From TH-plancto1 sp043777375 (lineage in GTDB: Bacteria > Planctomycetota > Planctomycetia > Planctomycetales > Planctomycetaceae), in contig JAYWHX010000002.1 of the NCBI GenBank assembly GCA_043777375.1, positions 15,695 to 79,694 of the forward strand: a stretch of DNA of 64,000 nucleotides. The letters run 5' to 3'. How positions within the stretch are numbered: position 1 is the stretch's first letter; each line of letters begins with the position of its first letter. The notes under the pieces are model-generated. The model did no database searches. It was given only the letters and a program-made list of their open reading frames with translations, and had not been told where the DNA came from. Of the stretch, positions 53,381-62,243 are shown one piece after another. The translations under genes and the position numbers were made by a program.

Positions 53381-53884
53381 ATGAGCGTGCGTCCCATCCT
53401 CACCGCAGAGCTGGCACAGTTACGAGGCTACTCTTCGAGCACTCCACTCCCAGTTCAGCTGAGTGATCCGTCGGGCATTCTGGTCGAAATTGACCTGACT
53501 CAGGTGGATATTCTGGGGTGTGCGGTTCGTCGAATCACAGTGCGTGTTCCGGCGATAAATCAGGCGGCGTTTGATGTCCTCAAGCGCTGGGCAGACGCTC
53601 TCAGCCAGCGGATCACGTATCTCCTCGAACAGCTCACTCCGCTGGAGTACGACCCGCAAGCGGGGCAGGTGCTGATCCGCTCGATCCAGCCCGACCAGTT
53701 GCCGGATGGGGCGCAATATTATGAGATTATATTGTCGTCCCAAGGAACCGGGACATTCACTCTCCAGCGGTATCGCTCGGTCAAGGGCACATCGGGCCGC
53801 GCACCGATTGATTTGCAAGTCACGCACGAGGTGCTCTTCAAGTTGTGTGATGACCTGATCGACACCGCGTTGCGGACACCGTAA
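53381..53884 (+). CDS. Conserved hypothetical protein (167 aa)
   Basis: This soluble protein has no export signal or membrane segment. It reads as a compact alpha/beta fold: strands ILVEIDLTQVDILGCAVRRI and ITVRVPAI, a helix AFDVLKRWADALSQRITYLL, then LIRSIQPDQLPDG, a strand-rich region (YYEIILSSQGTGTFTLQRY) and a closing helix (LFKLCDDLIDTAL). I recall comparable proteins only in planctomycetes and know no function. ATG 53381 is preceded by a weak purine-rich stretch; no strong ribosome site was seen. A palindromic repeat begins a few bases after the stop. The gene stands ~270 nt from the S41 gene. Confidence 0.65.
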   Translation: MSVRPILTAELAQLRGYSSSTPLPVQLSDPSGILVEIDLTQVDILGCAVRRITVRVPAINQAAFDVLKRWADALSQRITYLLEQLTPLEYDPQAGQVLIRSIQPDQLPDGAQYYEIILSSQGTGTFTLQRYRSVKGTSGRAPIDLQVTHEVLFKLCDDLIDTALRTP

Positions 53885-53891
53885 AAAGAGG

Positions 53892-53984
53892 CAGTCAGCC
53901 ATCAGTTTTCAGCAGTCAGCCAGAGGGGAAGATTCAGCGGAGCTGTCTTCTGGCTGATGGCTGAGCGCTGACAGCTTCCTCTGG
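53892..53984. repeat. TCAGTTTTCAG/CAGCCATCAG palindromic repeat
   Basis: The left arm holds GCAGTCAGCCATCAGTTTTC then AGCAGTCAGCCAGAGG (53891-53926). The right arm (53948-53984), reverse-complemented, holds GCTGTCAGCGCTCAGCCATC then AGCCAGAA. The arms match imperfectly. The core TCAGTTTTCAG is shared with 41889-41924. It lies between two genes and has no coding sense here. Confidence 0.65.
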
Positions 53985-54006
53985 CCATCCGCCACAAGCC
54001 TCCTCC

Positions 54007-55131
54007 ATGCCCATCAAGTTTCGCTGCCCACACTGTGAACAGTTCCTCGGCATCTCTCGCTCGAAGGCGGGGGCTGTCACGGATTGTCCCATGTGTGGGC
54101 GGACAATTCGTGTACCTCAAATCGATGGAACGGTTGTCCCACTGCCGAAGCCGAAGATGAATCATGGCGATAGTGGGTTAGCCAGGGCGCTCGATGCGCT
54201 CGCATCGTTAGAAGGCACTTCCGCCGCAGTCGCGGAGATCGAAACACAGCCTGCAAAACCGGTCGCGATCGTGTTGGCTCCTGCTCCGGCGGTCGAGCCG
54301 GTTCCGATGCCGATTCCACTCCCTTCGGAGCCTGTCGTTCACTCGCATCCGGACGGAACATCTCGTACGGCCAATGCAAAAACGGCGGAAAGGTCCGTCG
54401 CAGACCCGCTGCGCGAGCTGTCCGAGATGCAGTCCCCCGCGATCACACGCCTGCGTCGCCCTCGTCCGGAGAGACGCCGCTTGCTCCTGACCAGTGCCAT
54501 CTGCGGACTGCTGGGGATCACTGGCGGATTCATACTCGGGCGAGTCACCTCGTCTCGCAACTCCGTGGCAGCTGCCGCCCCCACTGAAGCGAACACAGCG
54601 ACTCTTACCCCAGCGACTCAGCCCGCTACGATGACGCCAGAGCAGGGCGGTGTGCTGCAGCCCGTGGTGGCCGGAGAATTGAAGCTGGCGATCGAGGGAC
54701 GAGTGACCTATGTCACGACGACCGGTGAAAGCAAACCCGATGCGGGTGCCCGAATCCTGGTCCTTCCCGCTCGGCGTTCCGGGACCACCAAGCTGAACGT
54801 GATCAGCTTCCGCGCTGGTGCCAACAGCAGTGACCTGAAACTCGCCCAAGCTTCGATTCGCTCGCTCGGTGGAGACTTCACCCTAGCGGGGACCGATGGT
54901 CACTACGAGGTGCGGCTTCCCGCGACGGGCCAGTACCAGCTGTGGATTGTTTCTAAGTATCAGGGCCGCGACCCCGAGAGCCAGCCCGCGACCGCTGAGC
55001 TGGCCGCACTCCAGAACTGGTTTGATATGCCGAGATCTTTCGTGGGCCAAACTCAAACGACGACGACAGACATTCAGTTCACAGGGGATCGCAGCTCCAT
55101 CCGGGATCATGTTTTCCCGAGGGCCGAGTAG
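54007..55131 (+). CDS. Zinc-ribbon membrane protein with carboxypeptidase-regulatory-like domain
   Basis: This 374-residue protein begins with a zinc-ribbon: FRCPHCEQF and DCPMCGRTI (two CxxC pairs, ~7-36). A long low-complexity linker (~45-155, rich in Pro, Ala, Glu) leads to a single TM helix (~158-180, LLLTSAICGLLGITGGFILG). The outside part (~220-370) has beta-sandwich motifs typical of carboxypeptidase-regulatory-like domains (AIEGRVTYVTTTGE, GHYEVRLPATGQYQLWIVS). Zinc-ribbon plus one helix plus a regulatory-like domain is a common planctomycete architecture, with no proven function. Its TAG stop overlaps the GTG start of the next gene (TAGTG, 55129-55133), so the two are translationally coupled. 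Confidence 0.8.
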   Translation: MPIKFRCPHCEQFLGISRSKAGAVTDCPMCGRTIRVPQIDGTVVPLPKPKMNHGDSGLARALDALASLEGTSAAVAEIETQPAKPVAIVLAPAPAVEPVPMPIPLPSEPVVHSHPDGTSRTANAKTAERSVADPLRELSEMQSPAITRLRRPRPERRRLLLTSAICGLLGITGGFILGRVTSSRNSVAAAAPTEANTATLTPATQPATMTPEQGGVLQPVVAGELKLAIEGRVTYVTTTGESKPDAGARILVLPARRSGTTKLNVISFRAGANSSDLKLAQASIRSLGGDFTLAGTDGHYEVRLPATGQYQLWIVSKYQGRDPESQPATAELAALQNWFDMPRSFVGQTQTTTTDIQFTGDRSSIRDHVFPRAE

Positions 55132-56555
55132 TGCCTCGTCAACGCGAAATTCGGGGGTTCGCATCGGTCTGCAAGGCGAGGCTCTCCATTGATCCGGGTG
55201 TGGGGCTGTTTTGTCTCGCGAGCCTGTCACTCTGTTTGCTTTTTGCTCCCGTGGTGTGGGCGGGGCCGCTGGCTCTGGATGAGCATGTGTCGTATTGGAT
55301 GCTCGATTCCGAACAACCATCGAGTCTGTGGAGTCGCTGTCTCGATTACGGAGCTGTGCCGCCACTGGGCAGCGTGTTGCAACTCGCCTCGATGGGCCTC
55401 ATCGGAAAAACTGAGTTCGCACTCAGGCTGCCTTCGCTGGTCGCTGCCTGGTTGGCGATTGTGGTTGTGTATCGCATTGGTCAGCGACTCGGCGGTTCGG
55501 TCTGTGGGGGAGTAGCTGCCTGTTTGCTGGCCTGGCATCCCGAGGTGCTGGATGAGGTACGGATTGGGCGTTGTTACGGTCTGGTGGAGTGCTTGTCGGC
55601 CTGTCTGTTACTCACGACGCTGCGATGGAGGGAGAGCATTCATTCGCTGTCCCGAGGTGTGATGTGGGCTGTGGTAGCCACGGCCTTACTGTGGACTCAC
55701 TACACAGCGGTCTTACTCGTGATGGCCACGTGGGGGATCCTGACACTCTCGGTGTTGTGTTCACAGCGCAAACGCTCAGCTGTGTTCACGCTGGTATTGG
55801 CATCGTTCATGACGGGAGTGCTGTGCCTGCCTCTGTGGTCGTCTGTGCAGCGATTGCAGGAGTGGAGTCCCTACCTCAATATGCGGGCACCCGAAACACC
55901 GATCTGGAAGACGATCTCCAGCTTCTGGTGGCTGGCAGTGCCAGTGGGGTTTCTCGTAACGACAGGGATTTCCCAGCTGTCTCGTGTTTCGCGGACGGAA
56001 GTCACGAAGGATCGAGCGATGAAGACAAACGATGCCTGGGTGATGCTCACATGCTGGGGGGTTCCTCTGATGGTCATTGCTGCCTGCGCTGTCGGCGACA
56101 TGTCGAGTCTTGCGAATCCCCGCTATCGCGTCGCCTACGCCCCCGCCGGCACCGTGTGGGTGGCCTGGCTGCTGTCGCGATCGGGATCGTGGAAAGTGTC
56201 GGTGGCGGGATTGCTGGTCACGGTCTGCGCTGCGTGGACTCTCATGCCACTGAGGCCCTGGCAGCTCGGTCGGCTGGGGGCAGCGGCGGAACGAGACTGG
56301 CATGAGTTGAATCTGAGGCTCGGGACTGAAGCACTGGCTGGAGAACCGATCTATGTGCAGAGCGGTCTGGTCGAATCATCGCTGGTTCCCGCGTACTTGT
56401 CAGACCCACTATTCCTGGAGTACGCCGCCAGTCGTGTGAGCCGGTTTTATGTCCCGGCCCCGCACGCACGCTTGGGTCTGCCCTACTTCTGGGATGAACA
56501 GACTCAGCACGGGTACGCGGAGTTGATCGAGTCACTCGAAGCCCCTGTCCTCTGA
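55131..56555 (+). CDS. GT39-like membrane glycosyltransferase
   Basis: This 474-residue protein has about ten hydrophobic helices. It fits the GT-C fold of the PMT/ArnT type: the first periplasmic loop carries ALDEHVSYWML with the conserved acidic residue, followed by RLPSLVAAWLAIVVVYRIGQ and VRIGRCYGLVECLSACLLL. Such enzymes transfer a sugar from polyprenyl phosphate to protein, lipid or glycan on the outer face of the membrane. The acceptor and donor are unknown. GTG 55131 overlaps the stop of the zinc-ribbon gene by one base, so it is translationally coupled. The C-terminal ~110 residues are a soluble domain of no clear type. Confidence 0.8.
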   Translation: MPRQREIRGFASVCKARLSIDPGVGLFCLASLSLCLLFAPVVWAGPLALDEHVSYWMLDSEQPSSLWSRCLDYGAVPPLGSVLQLASMGLIGKTEFALRLPSLVAAWLAIVVVYRIGQRLGGSVCGGVAACLLAWHPEVLDEVRIGRCYGLVECLSACLLLTTLRWRESIHSLSRGVMWAVVATALLWTHYTAVLLVMATWGILTLSVLCSQRKRSAVFTLVLASFMTGVLCLPLWSSVQRLQEWSPYLNMRAPETPIWKTISSFWWLAVPVGFLVTTGISQLSRVSRTEVTKDRAMKTNDAWVMLTCWGVPLMVIAACAVGDMSSLANPRYRVAYAPAGTVWVAWLLSRSGSWKVSVAGLLVTVCAAWTLMPLRPWQLGRLGAAAERDWHELNLRLGTEALAGEPIYVQSGLVESSLVPAYLSDPLFLEYAASRVSRFYVPAPHARLGLPYFWDEQTQHGYAELIESLEAPVL

Positions 56556-56722
56556 ATCGCGTGTGCCACCGACACCGATCTCAATCGCAGTTCGCTGGAA
56601 GGTATCCAGCAACTGGCGACCCGAGCAGGGTATCAAGTTGATCAAGAGCAGATTTGGCCCGCAGCAGTTCTGATCCGGATGACGCGATAGCGATGTCTCG
56701 TTCGATCTTTGTGAGGCAGAGG

Positions 56723-57370
56723 ATGACAAACACTCGTACTCGGTTACTGATCCTGTTGGTGGGTACACTCGTGGCGACGGGGGCCTCGTTTTGGGAGGCC
56801 CCGTATCCCTCGGAACTTCGACTTCAACACATCCCGACCATGGCGGGGATTGTGGGACTCTGGCTGGTGGTCGAGAAGCAGTGGCTGAGCCCGAGACCTG
56901 TACTATGCCTGCTGGCGTTCTTGTGGCTTCACCTGATCGGGGCGAGATGGATTTATTCTTACGTCCCTTATGATCGCTGGCTGACTCAGCTGAGTGGAAC
57001 ATCCTTGTCGGAGCTGTGTGGGTGGGAACGGAACCATTACGATCGGTTGGTCCATCTGGCCTCGGGCGTGTTGTTCGTTCCTCCGGTGTGGGAGGTTTTG
57101 CAACGTCGCGGGCTGACCGGATCGAGTGTGATCGCCTTGGTGTCAGTGGCAGCCGTGATGGCGATTGGAGCGGGATACGAGATCGCCGAGTGGACCATCA
57201 GCATGCTCTTCGCCCCCGAGTATGCCGAGTCATACAACGGGCAGCAGGGTGACCCCTGGGACCCGCAGAAGGACATGGCACTGGCGGGGATCGGGGCAAT
57301 CGCGATGGCGGGTTGGCTGCTGGGGCGAGCATTCAGTCAGCGTGTCCCAGTGAAGAACACGGGCACGTAG
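56723..57370 (+). CDS. DUF2238 (YjdF-like) membrane protein
   Basis: This 215-residue protein with about six hydrophobic segments shows the DUF2238 signature: WLHLIGARWIYSYVPYD, NHYDRLVHLASGVLF, GAGYEIAEWTIS and the ending YNGQQGDPWDPQKDMALA. The family is widespread and uncharacterised. The preferred start is ATG 56723 (GAGG 7 nt upstream); ATG 56693 and TTG 56654 are longer options. It follows the GT39-like gene by ~170 nt, with a linker that shows no terminator, so it may be in the same unit. Confidence 0.88.
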   Translation: MTNTRTRLLILLVGTLVATGASFWEAPYPSELRLQHIPTMAGIVGLWLVVEKQWLSPRPVLCLLAFLWLHLIGARWIYSYVPYDRWLTQLSGTSLSELCGWERNHYDRLVHLASGVLFVPPVWEVLQRRGLTGSSVIALVSVAAVMAIGAGYEIAEWTISMLFAPEYAESYNGQQGDPWDPQKDMALAGIGAIAMAGWLLGRAFSQRVPVKNTGT

Positions 57371-57381
57371 GAAACGTGCCC
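57361..57381. terminator. Short hairpin between convergent genes
   Basis: An 8-bp stem GGGCACGT (57361-57368) with ACGTGCCC (57374-57381) has a 5-nt loop and overlaps the stop of the DUF2238 gene. It has no T tract on either side, so it is only a possible terminator. The next gene ends at 57393 on the other strand. Confidence 0.4.
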
Positions 57382-57392
57382 CACGAAGAGCG

Positions 57393-57662
57393 TTACTTCT
57401 TCGCGACGGGTTCCACCACAAACACCTCGGGAGCCTTGCGGGTCCTCAAGCGTGAGAGGATGACCGTCGCCAGTCCTAGCAGGATCTCATCCACAAAGGG
57501 GATGATGTCGGGGATGAAAAAATCCACCACGAACAGCGTTCCCGTGATCCCCAGCAGGATCGGAAACCGCAGCTTCGTGGCTTGCCCTTCGACGAAGCCG
57601 GATGTGATTTTGGGGCCGATCATGGGATCCTGGAAAAGTGTTGGCAGGGGGAATATTTGCAT
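57393..57662 (-). CDS. Small DUF6116-like membrane protein
   Basis: This 89-residue protein has two hydrophobic segments (~32-50 and ~55-72): LRFPILLGITGTLFVVDFFI and IPFVDEILLGLATVILSRLR. The FxxDEILLGLxT pattern is what I associate with DUF6116 of proteobacteria and planctomycetes. ATG 57662 lies 8 nt after the stop of the transporter gene at 57671, so the two form an operon and probably one functional unit. A regulatory or accessory subunit role is likely but not shown. Confidence 0.7.
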   Translation of the reverse strand: MQIFPLPTLFQDPMIGPKITSGFVEGQATKLRFPILLGITGTLFVVDFFIPDIIPFVDEILLGLATVILSRLRTRKAPEVFVVEPVAKK

Positions 57663-57670
57663 CCACTCAC

Positions 57671-59839
57671 TTACCCGACAATCACGCGGGGTTGTTTCGC
57701 CGGATCATCCTGCGCCTTGCGAATCAGTTCGCGAACCATCCAAGGAACGTTCCCTTCGCCAAAGAGTACGAACCCGACGTTGGCGTACAGCGGACTCTCG
57801 TTGGACCAGCCGAAGTGGATCTCTGGAGGACGGCCCGTCTTGGACAGTTCCAGTCCGACAGCTGCGATCACGTGGGGGATCGAGGCGACCTTGCCGAAGC
57901 GGAGGATGATGCGTCCGCCTTCTTGAATGACCTCGAGTTCAGGCGATTGATAGAACTCGCTGACATCCCCGCGTTCGACCTCCATGAAGACGATGGGGTC
58001 ATTCGGGGTTAAGTGGTGCTCCAACCGAATACTCTGCTCCTTCTCTTCCAGATCGCGGCCCCCAGGGCGGTGCGGAACCAGAATGGGGAACTCCAGATGC
58101 CGCATGCTGTCCCACAGAAAATGCGACTCGTCATTCTTGTATCGGAATCCCGTGAACCGCAGCTCGGTGCTACGCATTGTACGCGACCAGATGGATGAGA
58201 CCAGCACGGCGAGAATGAAGAAGCTGGCAATTTTGATCCCGCCAGGACGCTCGATGATGACCGTGATGGTCGTGTACAAGAACAGCACACCAATCACCGC
58301 GTAACCCCACGGCATCCGTGTGAACCATGAGCCCGTGCGTTTGTGGTAAACCTCGATCATGGTCGCAATTGCAGCACTCGACATCAGGACCAGCACGCCG
58401 GTCGCATACGCCGCCCCCTGCGCCACAACGTCCGCGTTGAAGACCCAGGTGACAACCAGATTCACGAGAGTAAACAGCACCACGAGCGGACGAGTCGCAG
58501 CTGCCCATTCGGGTGCCATGCCGTAGCGGGGCAGATACTGTGGAACCAGGTTCAGCAACCCGGCCATGGCGCTCGCTCCGGCGAACCAGAGGATCACGAC
58601 CGTGCTGGCGTCGTAGATGGTGCCGAACAGATTTCCAAACAGCGGCGAGATTTTGTGGGGGCTTTGTCCGTGTGCGATATAAGCGAGCGCACGATTGGCG
58701 GCTTTCCCGGAATGAGCAGTCAGAGCCGCAGTCGAGGCCTGCTCTTGCAGGCGACGATCGAGTTCATTCATGTCGGCGACGGTCGATTGGTCAGCGACCA
58801 GGTGCCCCGGGCCCCAGAGCCGGGCGACAACGCGATCAAAGAGGCTCCGAGTTTCGGCTTTCAGAGTTTCTTCCGCCTGCAGGTCAGAAGTTTTCGCAGC
58901 GCCTAATTCTTCCGCTGGGATCAGCGTGACTGTGACGATGGACGACGCCATCAAGAAGCACGACATAATCAAGGCAGCGACAAGCAGCAGCTTGCGAGTT
59001 CCGACGATCCGGCCTGCCAATCGCTCTTCGGGTGTCGCGCCTTCGCCCTTCACCAGCGGCATCACCGCGATGCCGGTTTCAAAGCCGCTGAGGCCCAGCG
59101 CCAGTTTCGGGAAGAACAGCAGGCACAGCAGCACAATCGAGCCCCACCCGGTGCCGCTTATCGGAATGTGGGCCGGGTCAATCTGCCAATCCCCGCTCAT
59201 GACAGCTTGATACCAGTCGTTAATGAGCTGAGGATGCATGAACAAATGCCGTAAGCACTCGAACATCAAGACGAGATTCAAACCCAGGTAGACAGCCACG
59301 ATCACCACGGCCAAGCCGATGACCTCAGCGAACCCGCGCATGAACGCCGCTCCCAGCATGACCAGCAAGATCATCGTGAGCGTCATCTGGCTGTGCAGGA
59401 ACTCAGGTGATTTGTGCCATAACGGGTTATGGATGAGATGCTCCGCCGCATCGGCTGCGGAGAGCGTTTTCGTGATCACAAAGTCGGTGGCCGCGAACCC
59501 GAGCAGCACCAGAATCAACAGCTTGCCACCCCAGCCGTGGACCAATCGCTCAAGCATGGCGATCGAGCCCTGCCCGTGCGGTGATGAGCCAGCCACATAG
59601 CGATAAATCGGCACAGCACCGGCCAAAGTGACGATCACCAGGAACAGAGTGGCGAGTGGTGCCAGACGCCCGGTGGCTTCAAAGGCGATCGACGGCTGAT
59701 ATCCCAGGGTGCTGAAGTAGTCGACCCCGGTCAGGCACATCACCCAGAGCCAAGAGCTGGTATGGGCATGCGCGGCGGGTTGTCCGCCGGGCGAGGAACC
59801 GTGACTGACAGACGGTTCCACAGGTTTTTTCGATGACAT
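57671..59839 (-). CDS. APC-superfamily transporter with long C-terminal domain
   Basis: This 722-residue protein has about twelve TM helices within ~30-530: WLWVMCLTGVDYFSTLGYQP, VPIYRYVAGSSPHGQGSIAM and LALGLSGFETGIAVMPLVKG carry typical APC signatures. A loop of ~100 residues lies after the eighth helix. The C-terminal ~190 residues are soluble, with beta-rich segments and FYQSPELEVIQEGGRIILRF. Substrate is not certain; K+ (KUP-like) or amino acids are both possible. The start at ATG 59839 is preferred over the TTG at 59905, which adds a Cys/Arg-rich stretch. The DUF6116-like gene follows 8 nt downstream. A tandem upstream gene (59952) is on the same strand. Confidence 0.85.
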   Translation of the reverse strand: MSSKKPVEPSVSHGSSPGGQPAAHAHTSSWLWVMCLTGVDYFSTLGYQPSIAFEATGRLAPLATLFLVIVTLAGAVPIYRYVAGSSPHGQGSIAMLERLVHGWGGKLLILVLLGFAATDFVITKTLSAADAAEHLIHNPLWHKSPEFLHSQMTLTMILLVMLGAAFMRGFAEVIGLAVVIVAVYLGLNLVLMFECLRHLFMHPQLINDWYQAVMSGDWQIDPAHIPISGTGWGSIVLLCLLFFPKLALGLSGFETGIAVMPLVKGEGATPEERLAGRIVGTRKLLLVAALIMSCFLMASSIVTVTLIPAEELGAAKTSDLQAEETLKAETRSLFDRVVARLWGPGHLVADQSTVADMNELDRRLQEQASTAALTAHSGKAANRALAYIAHGQSPHKISPLFGNLFGTIYDASTVVILWFAGASAMAGLLNLVPQYLPRYGMAPEWAAATRPLVVLFTLVNLVVTWVFNADVVAQGAAYATGVLVLMSSAAIATMIEVYHKRTGSWFTRMPWGYAVIGVLFLYTTITVIIERPGGIKIASFFILAVLVSSIWSRTMRSTELRFTGFRYKNDESHFLWDSMRHLEFPILVPHRPGGRDLEEKEQSIRLEHHLTPNDPIVFMEVERGDVSEFYQSPELEVIQEGGRIILRFGKVASIPHVIAAVGLELSKTGRPPEIHFGWSNESPLYANVGFVLFGEGNVPWMVRELIRKAQDDPAKQPRVIVG

Positions 59840-59951
59840 TGCGGGGCCAGAAGAACGAGTTGTCGCAGAGTGAGCGCGCTGGCGACAACAACAGCGATCA
59901 ATCAAGAACGTGAATTGTGGCTCGGTGGATCACTGAAGAGCAACGATTGCT

Positions 59952-60959
59952 TCACGCGGTAGGATTGTTGTCGAAGTCTGGCTGGACAGCTACCCCGGTG
60001 TCTGTACTCGCGTTCAGATGTGGCAGCTGTGCAGGCAGATCTTGCGATCGCGAAGGACGCATGTCGTGGGATAGCTTCCAGATTAAGAAGCCGCTGGTTA
60101 CGCAGGCGACCAACAAACCAGCCAGCCACCGACTCCAATTTGGATCAACCTTGGCCTTGGCAGTCGCTGTCTTGACTGGGCGTGGAGTCAGAGTTCTCGC
60201 GACGAACATTGGGGCCACGTGCGTCCCTCCAGCGGTTGCGTAGCCATAACGCTTAATGAAGTACCCTGAGAACTGAATGGGCTGATCGAGCTGTTCTCCG
60301 AACTTGAGTGTTGCAGGGAGTTCGGTGAACAGCACTCGAGTGGGATTGTTCGCCGCATCCGGTGTGTAGAGCCAGGCGTCGTAGACCGGTTCACTGTTGC
60401 GGGGTTCCGCGCCTTCATCGATGAGAGTCAGCTTCCACAGGATCCCAGTAAACCTGAGCAGCTTTCCTCGATATTCGTTCGGTCGGTCATTCAGAGTCAC
60501 GAATCCCACATCGCGAGTTGCAGCCGTGTCGAGTGCTGAGTTGCTGAGTGAGCGCACTCGCTCCAGCGCTTGATCGATGCTGGCCTGCTCCGACCGCAAT
60601 AGCCCAAGGCGTCCGTCATCCATCCCGGCCAGCCAATTGGCGGGGATCTCGGTCGGTGAGTGAGCGCTCACTGTCTCGGGAACGGACTTCTCATCAGAGT
60701 CCGGCGGCGCTATTTTGATTTCGCCTGCATCGAGTGAAGAACGAACTGGATCGGTCTTCGCTTGGAAATCGAGTTTGCTGAGCGAGGGCCGGGGAGGTGA
60801 TTGCGATTTCGACGACACCAGCCATTTCCAGTGTTCCTCCTGCGAGGCCCACTGCACTCCGATGAACACCAAGCCCAGCAGCATCACCAACCGGAATAGC
60901 CGAAACTGGGTCAGCGGTTTTAAAGAGGGGTCGGGTTTGGGCGGGCGACCGAAACGCAT
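59952..60959 (-). CDS. Two-TM membrane protein with OB-like domain, unknown
   Basis: This 335-residue protein starts at ATG 60959, with GAGGAG 7 nt upstream. It has a TM helix near the N-terminus (~21-38, LVMLLGLVFIGVQWAS) and another near the C-terminus (~278-297, WLAGLLVACVTSGFLIWKL), enclosing a soluble segment (~45-270). The core around ~150-265 contains YRGKLLRFTGILWKLTLID and ILFSGYFIKRYGY-like strands (here IQFSGYFIKRYGY), which resemble an OB-type fold. I know the type only as a planctomycete hypothetical. It ends 112 nt before the transporter gene start and may be co-transcribed with it. Confidence 0.65.
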   Translation of the reverse strand: MRFGRPPKPDPSLKPLTQFRLFRLVMLLGLVFIGVQWASQEEHWKWLVSSKSQSPPRPSLSKLDFQAKTDPVRSSLDAGEIKIAPPDSDEKSVPETVSAHSPTEIPANWLAGMDDGRLGLLRSEQASIDQALERVRSLSNSALDTAATRDVGFVTLNDRPNEYRGKLLRFTGILWKLTLIDEGAEPRNSEPVYDAWLYTPDAANNPTRVLFTELPATLKFGEQLDQPIQFSGYFIKRYGYATAGGTHVAPMFVARTLTPRPVKTATAKAKVDPNWSRWLAGLLVACVTSGFLIWKLSHDMRPSRSQDLPAQLPHLNASTDTGVAVQPDFDNNPTA

Positions 60960-61059
60960 GGCTGTCTCCTCGCGGAACGGGGTGGGAGTCCAGCCTTTGG
61001 GCTGCTCCGGAACAAGCGAAAGCCTGAAATCCACTCCCCAGCTGAGACTTGACCGGGCA

Positions 61060-61944
61060 CTACACGGGCGGGTTCCATTCCCCCTGAAACACTTCGGTCG
61101 CTGGGCCGGTCATGAAGACTGGATCGGTATCACTGGGCCATTCCAATTCCAGATCACCACCGGGCAGATGGGCCACAATTCGTCGTCCGGATCTCCCTGT
61201 CAGTATGCCCGCCACAGCCACCGCGCACGCCCCCGTCCCGCAGGCCAGCGTGATGCCGCTACCCCGCTCCCAGGTCCGCATCGTGACTTCGGTTGGGCTG
61301 TGAACTTGAACCACATGGACATTGATCCGTCGGGGAAAGATCGGGGCGTTCTCGATGATCGGCCCGATCGTTGTCAGTGGCACCTGTGACACATCCTGGC
61401 AGTACAAGACCACATGCGGGTTTCCCATGCTGACACACGTCATGCGTGGGTCGAGCCCGCACTTCGCAAACCAGGCGGGCGGTGTCATGTCCCAACCGTG
61501 AATCGCGATCGGCGCATCAACCACCCGAGCATCACCGAGGGTCGTCGGGATCTCAGCAGCGGTCAGGATCGGCTGCCCCATCGCCACGCGAACCCGCTCG
61601 ACCAGCCCCTTGGAATTCGGAAACACGCGCAGCTTCAAGACCCCGCGACCGGTCTCGATGTGCAGCTCCTTCTTCCTCGCGATACCGTGGTCGTAGACAT
61701 ACTTCGCCACACAGCGAATGCCGTTGCCGCACATCTCCGACTCGCTGCCATCGTTATTGAACATCCGCATCCGGGCATCCCCCTTCTCCGAGGGGCACAC
61801 CAGAATCATGCCGTCGCCGCCGACTCCGAAATTGCGATCACTGATCTGCCGAGCCATCGCGGGCAAATCAGCGGGCAGCTGTTCGACGAAGGCATTGATG
61901 TACACATAATCGTTGCCTGCGCCCTGCATCTTCGTAAACCGCAT
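61060..61944 (-). CDS. dapF: Diaminopimelate epimerase
   Basis: DapF interconverts LL- and meso-diaminopimelate for lysine and peptidoglycan synthesis in the cytoplasm. The 294-residue sequence has the full family pattern: MRFTKMQGAGNDYVYINAF, the first catalytic Cys72 in MCGNGIRC, NPHVVL, and the second catalytic Cys235 in ACGTGACA. Length and fold are normal. The start at ATG 61944 is preferred, with GGAG 7 nt upstream; the longer GTG 61956 is less likely. Its presence suits an organism that makes DAP-containing peptidoglycan. The gene sits about 100 nt upstream of the two-TM protein and may share its transcript. Confidence 0.96.
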   Translation of the reverse strand: MRFTKMQGAGNDYVYINAFVEQLPADLPAMARQISDRNFGVGGDGMILVCPSEKGDARMRMFNNDGSESEMCGNGIRCVAKYVYDHGIARKKELHIETGRGVLKLRVFPNSKGLVERVRVAMGQPILTAAEIPTTLGDARVVDAPIAIHGWDMTPPAWFAKCGLDPRMTCVSMGNPHVVLYCQDVSQVPLTTIGPIIENAPIFPRRINVHVVQVHSPTEVTMRTWERGSGITLACGTGACAVAVAGILTGRSGRRIVAHLPGGDLELEWPSDTDPVFMTGPATEVFQGEWNPPV

Positions 61945-62243
61945 CTCTGACTCCACAGAATTTTGTCACTTGCAACCAGTCAGTTTCATTGTACTTCAAC
62001 GGCGTCTGGCAAGAAATTCCGCGAATGGCTACGTGAGAAGAACAAACGGACCAGGAACCGTTTCGGTTTCAAATGTGCCTCACGCATTTATTGTCTACCC
62101 GACATTTTGAATCGACTCAACCTGCTCTACGGAGGCAGGAATCAGGTCCGATCTGGATCGAAATTGACTTGACAGTGGGAATTACCAACGAAGAGGATGC
62201 ACGAGACTGACGGATGACGGACGTTGGAGTTGGGGAGTGTGTG
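61945..62243. other. Divergent intergenic region
   Basis: About 300 bases between dapF and the SHD1 protein carry both promoters. A TTGACA hexamer occurs at 62167-62172, without a good -10 box at the right distance. A 69-codon plus-strand frame (61963-62172) lacks recognisable features and is not called. Confidence 0.35.

Noticed and set aside
61963..62172. Small 69-codon plus-strand open frame between dapF and the SHD1 gene
   Set aside because: Basic, low-complexity translation, no ribosome site and no domain; the region is better explained as promoter DNA for two divergent genes.
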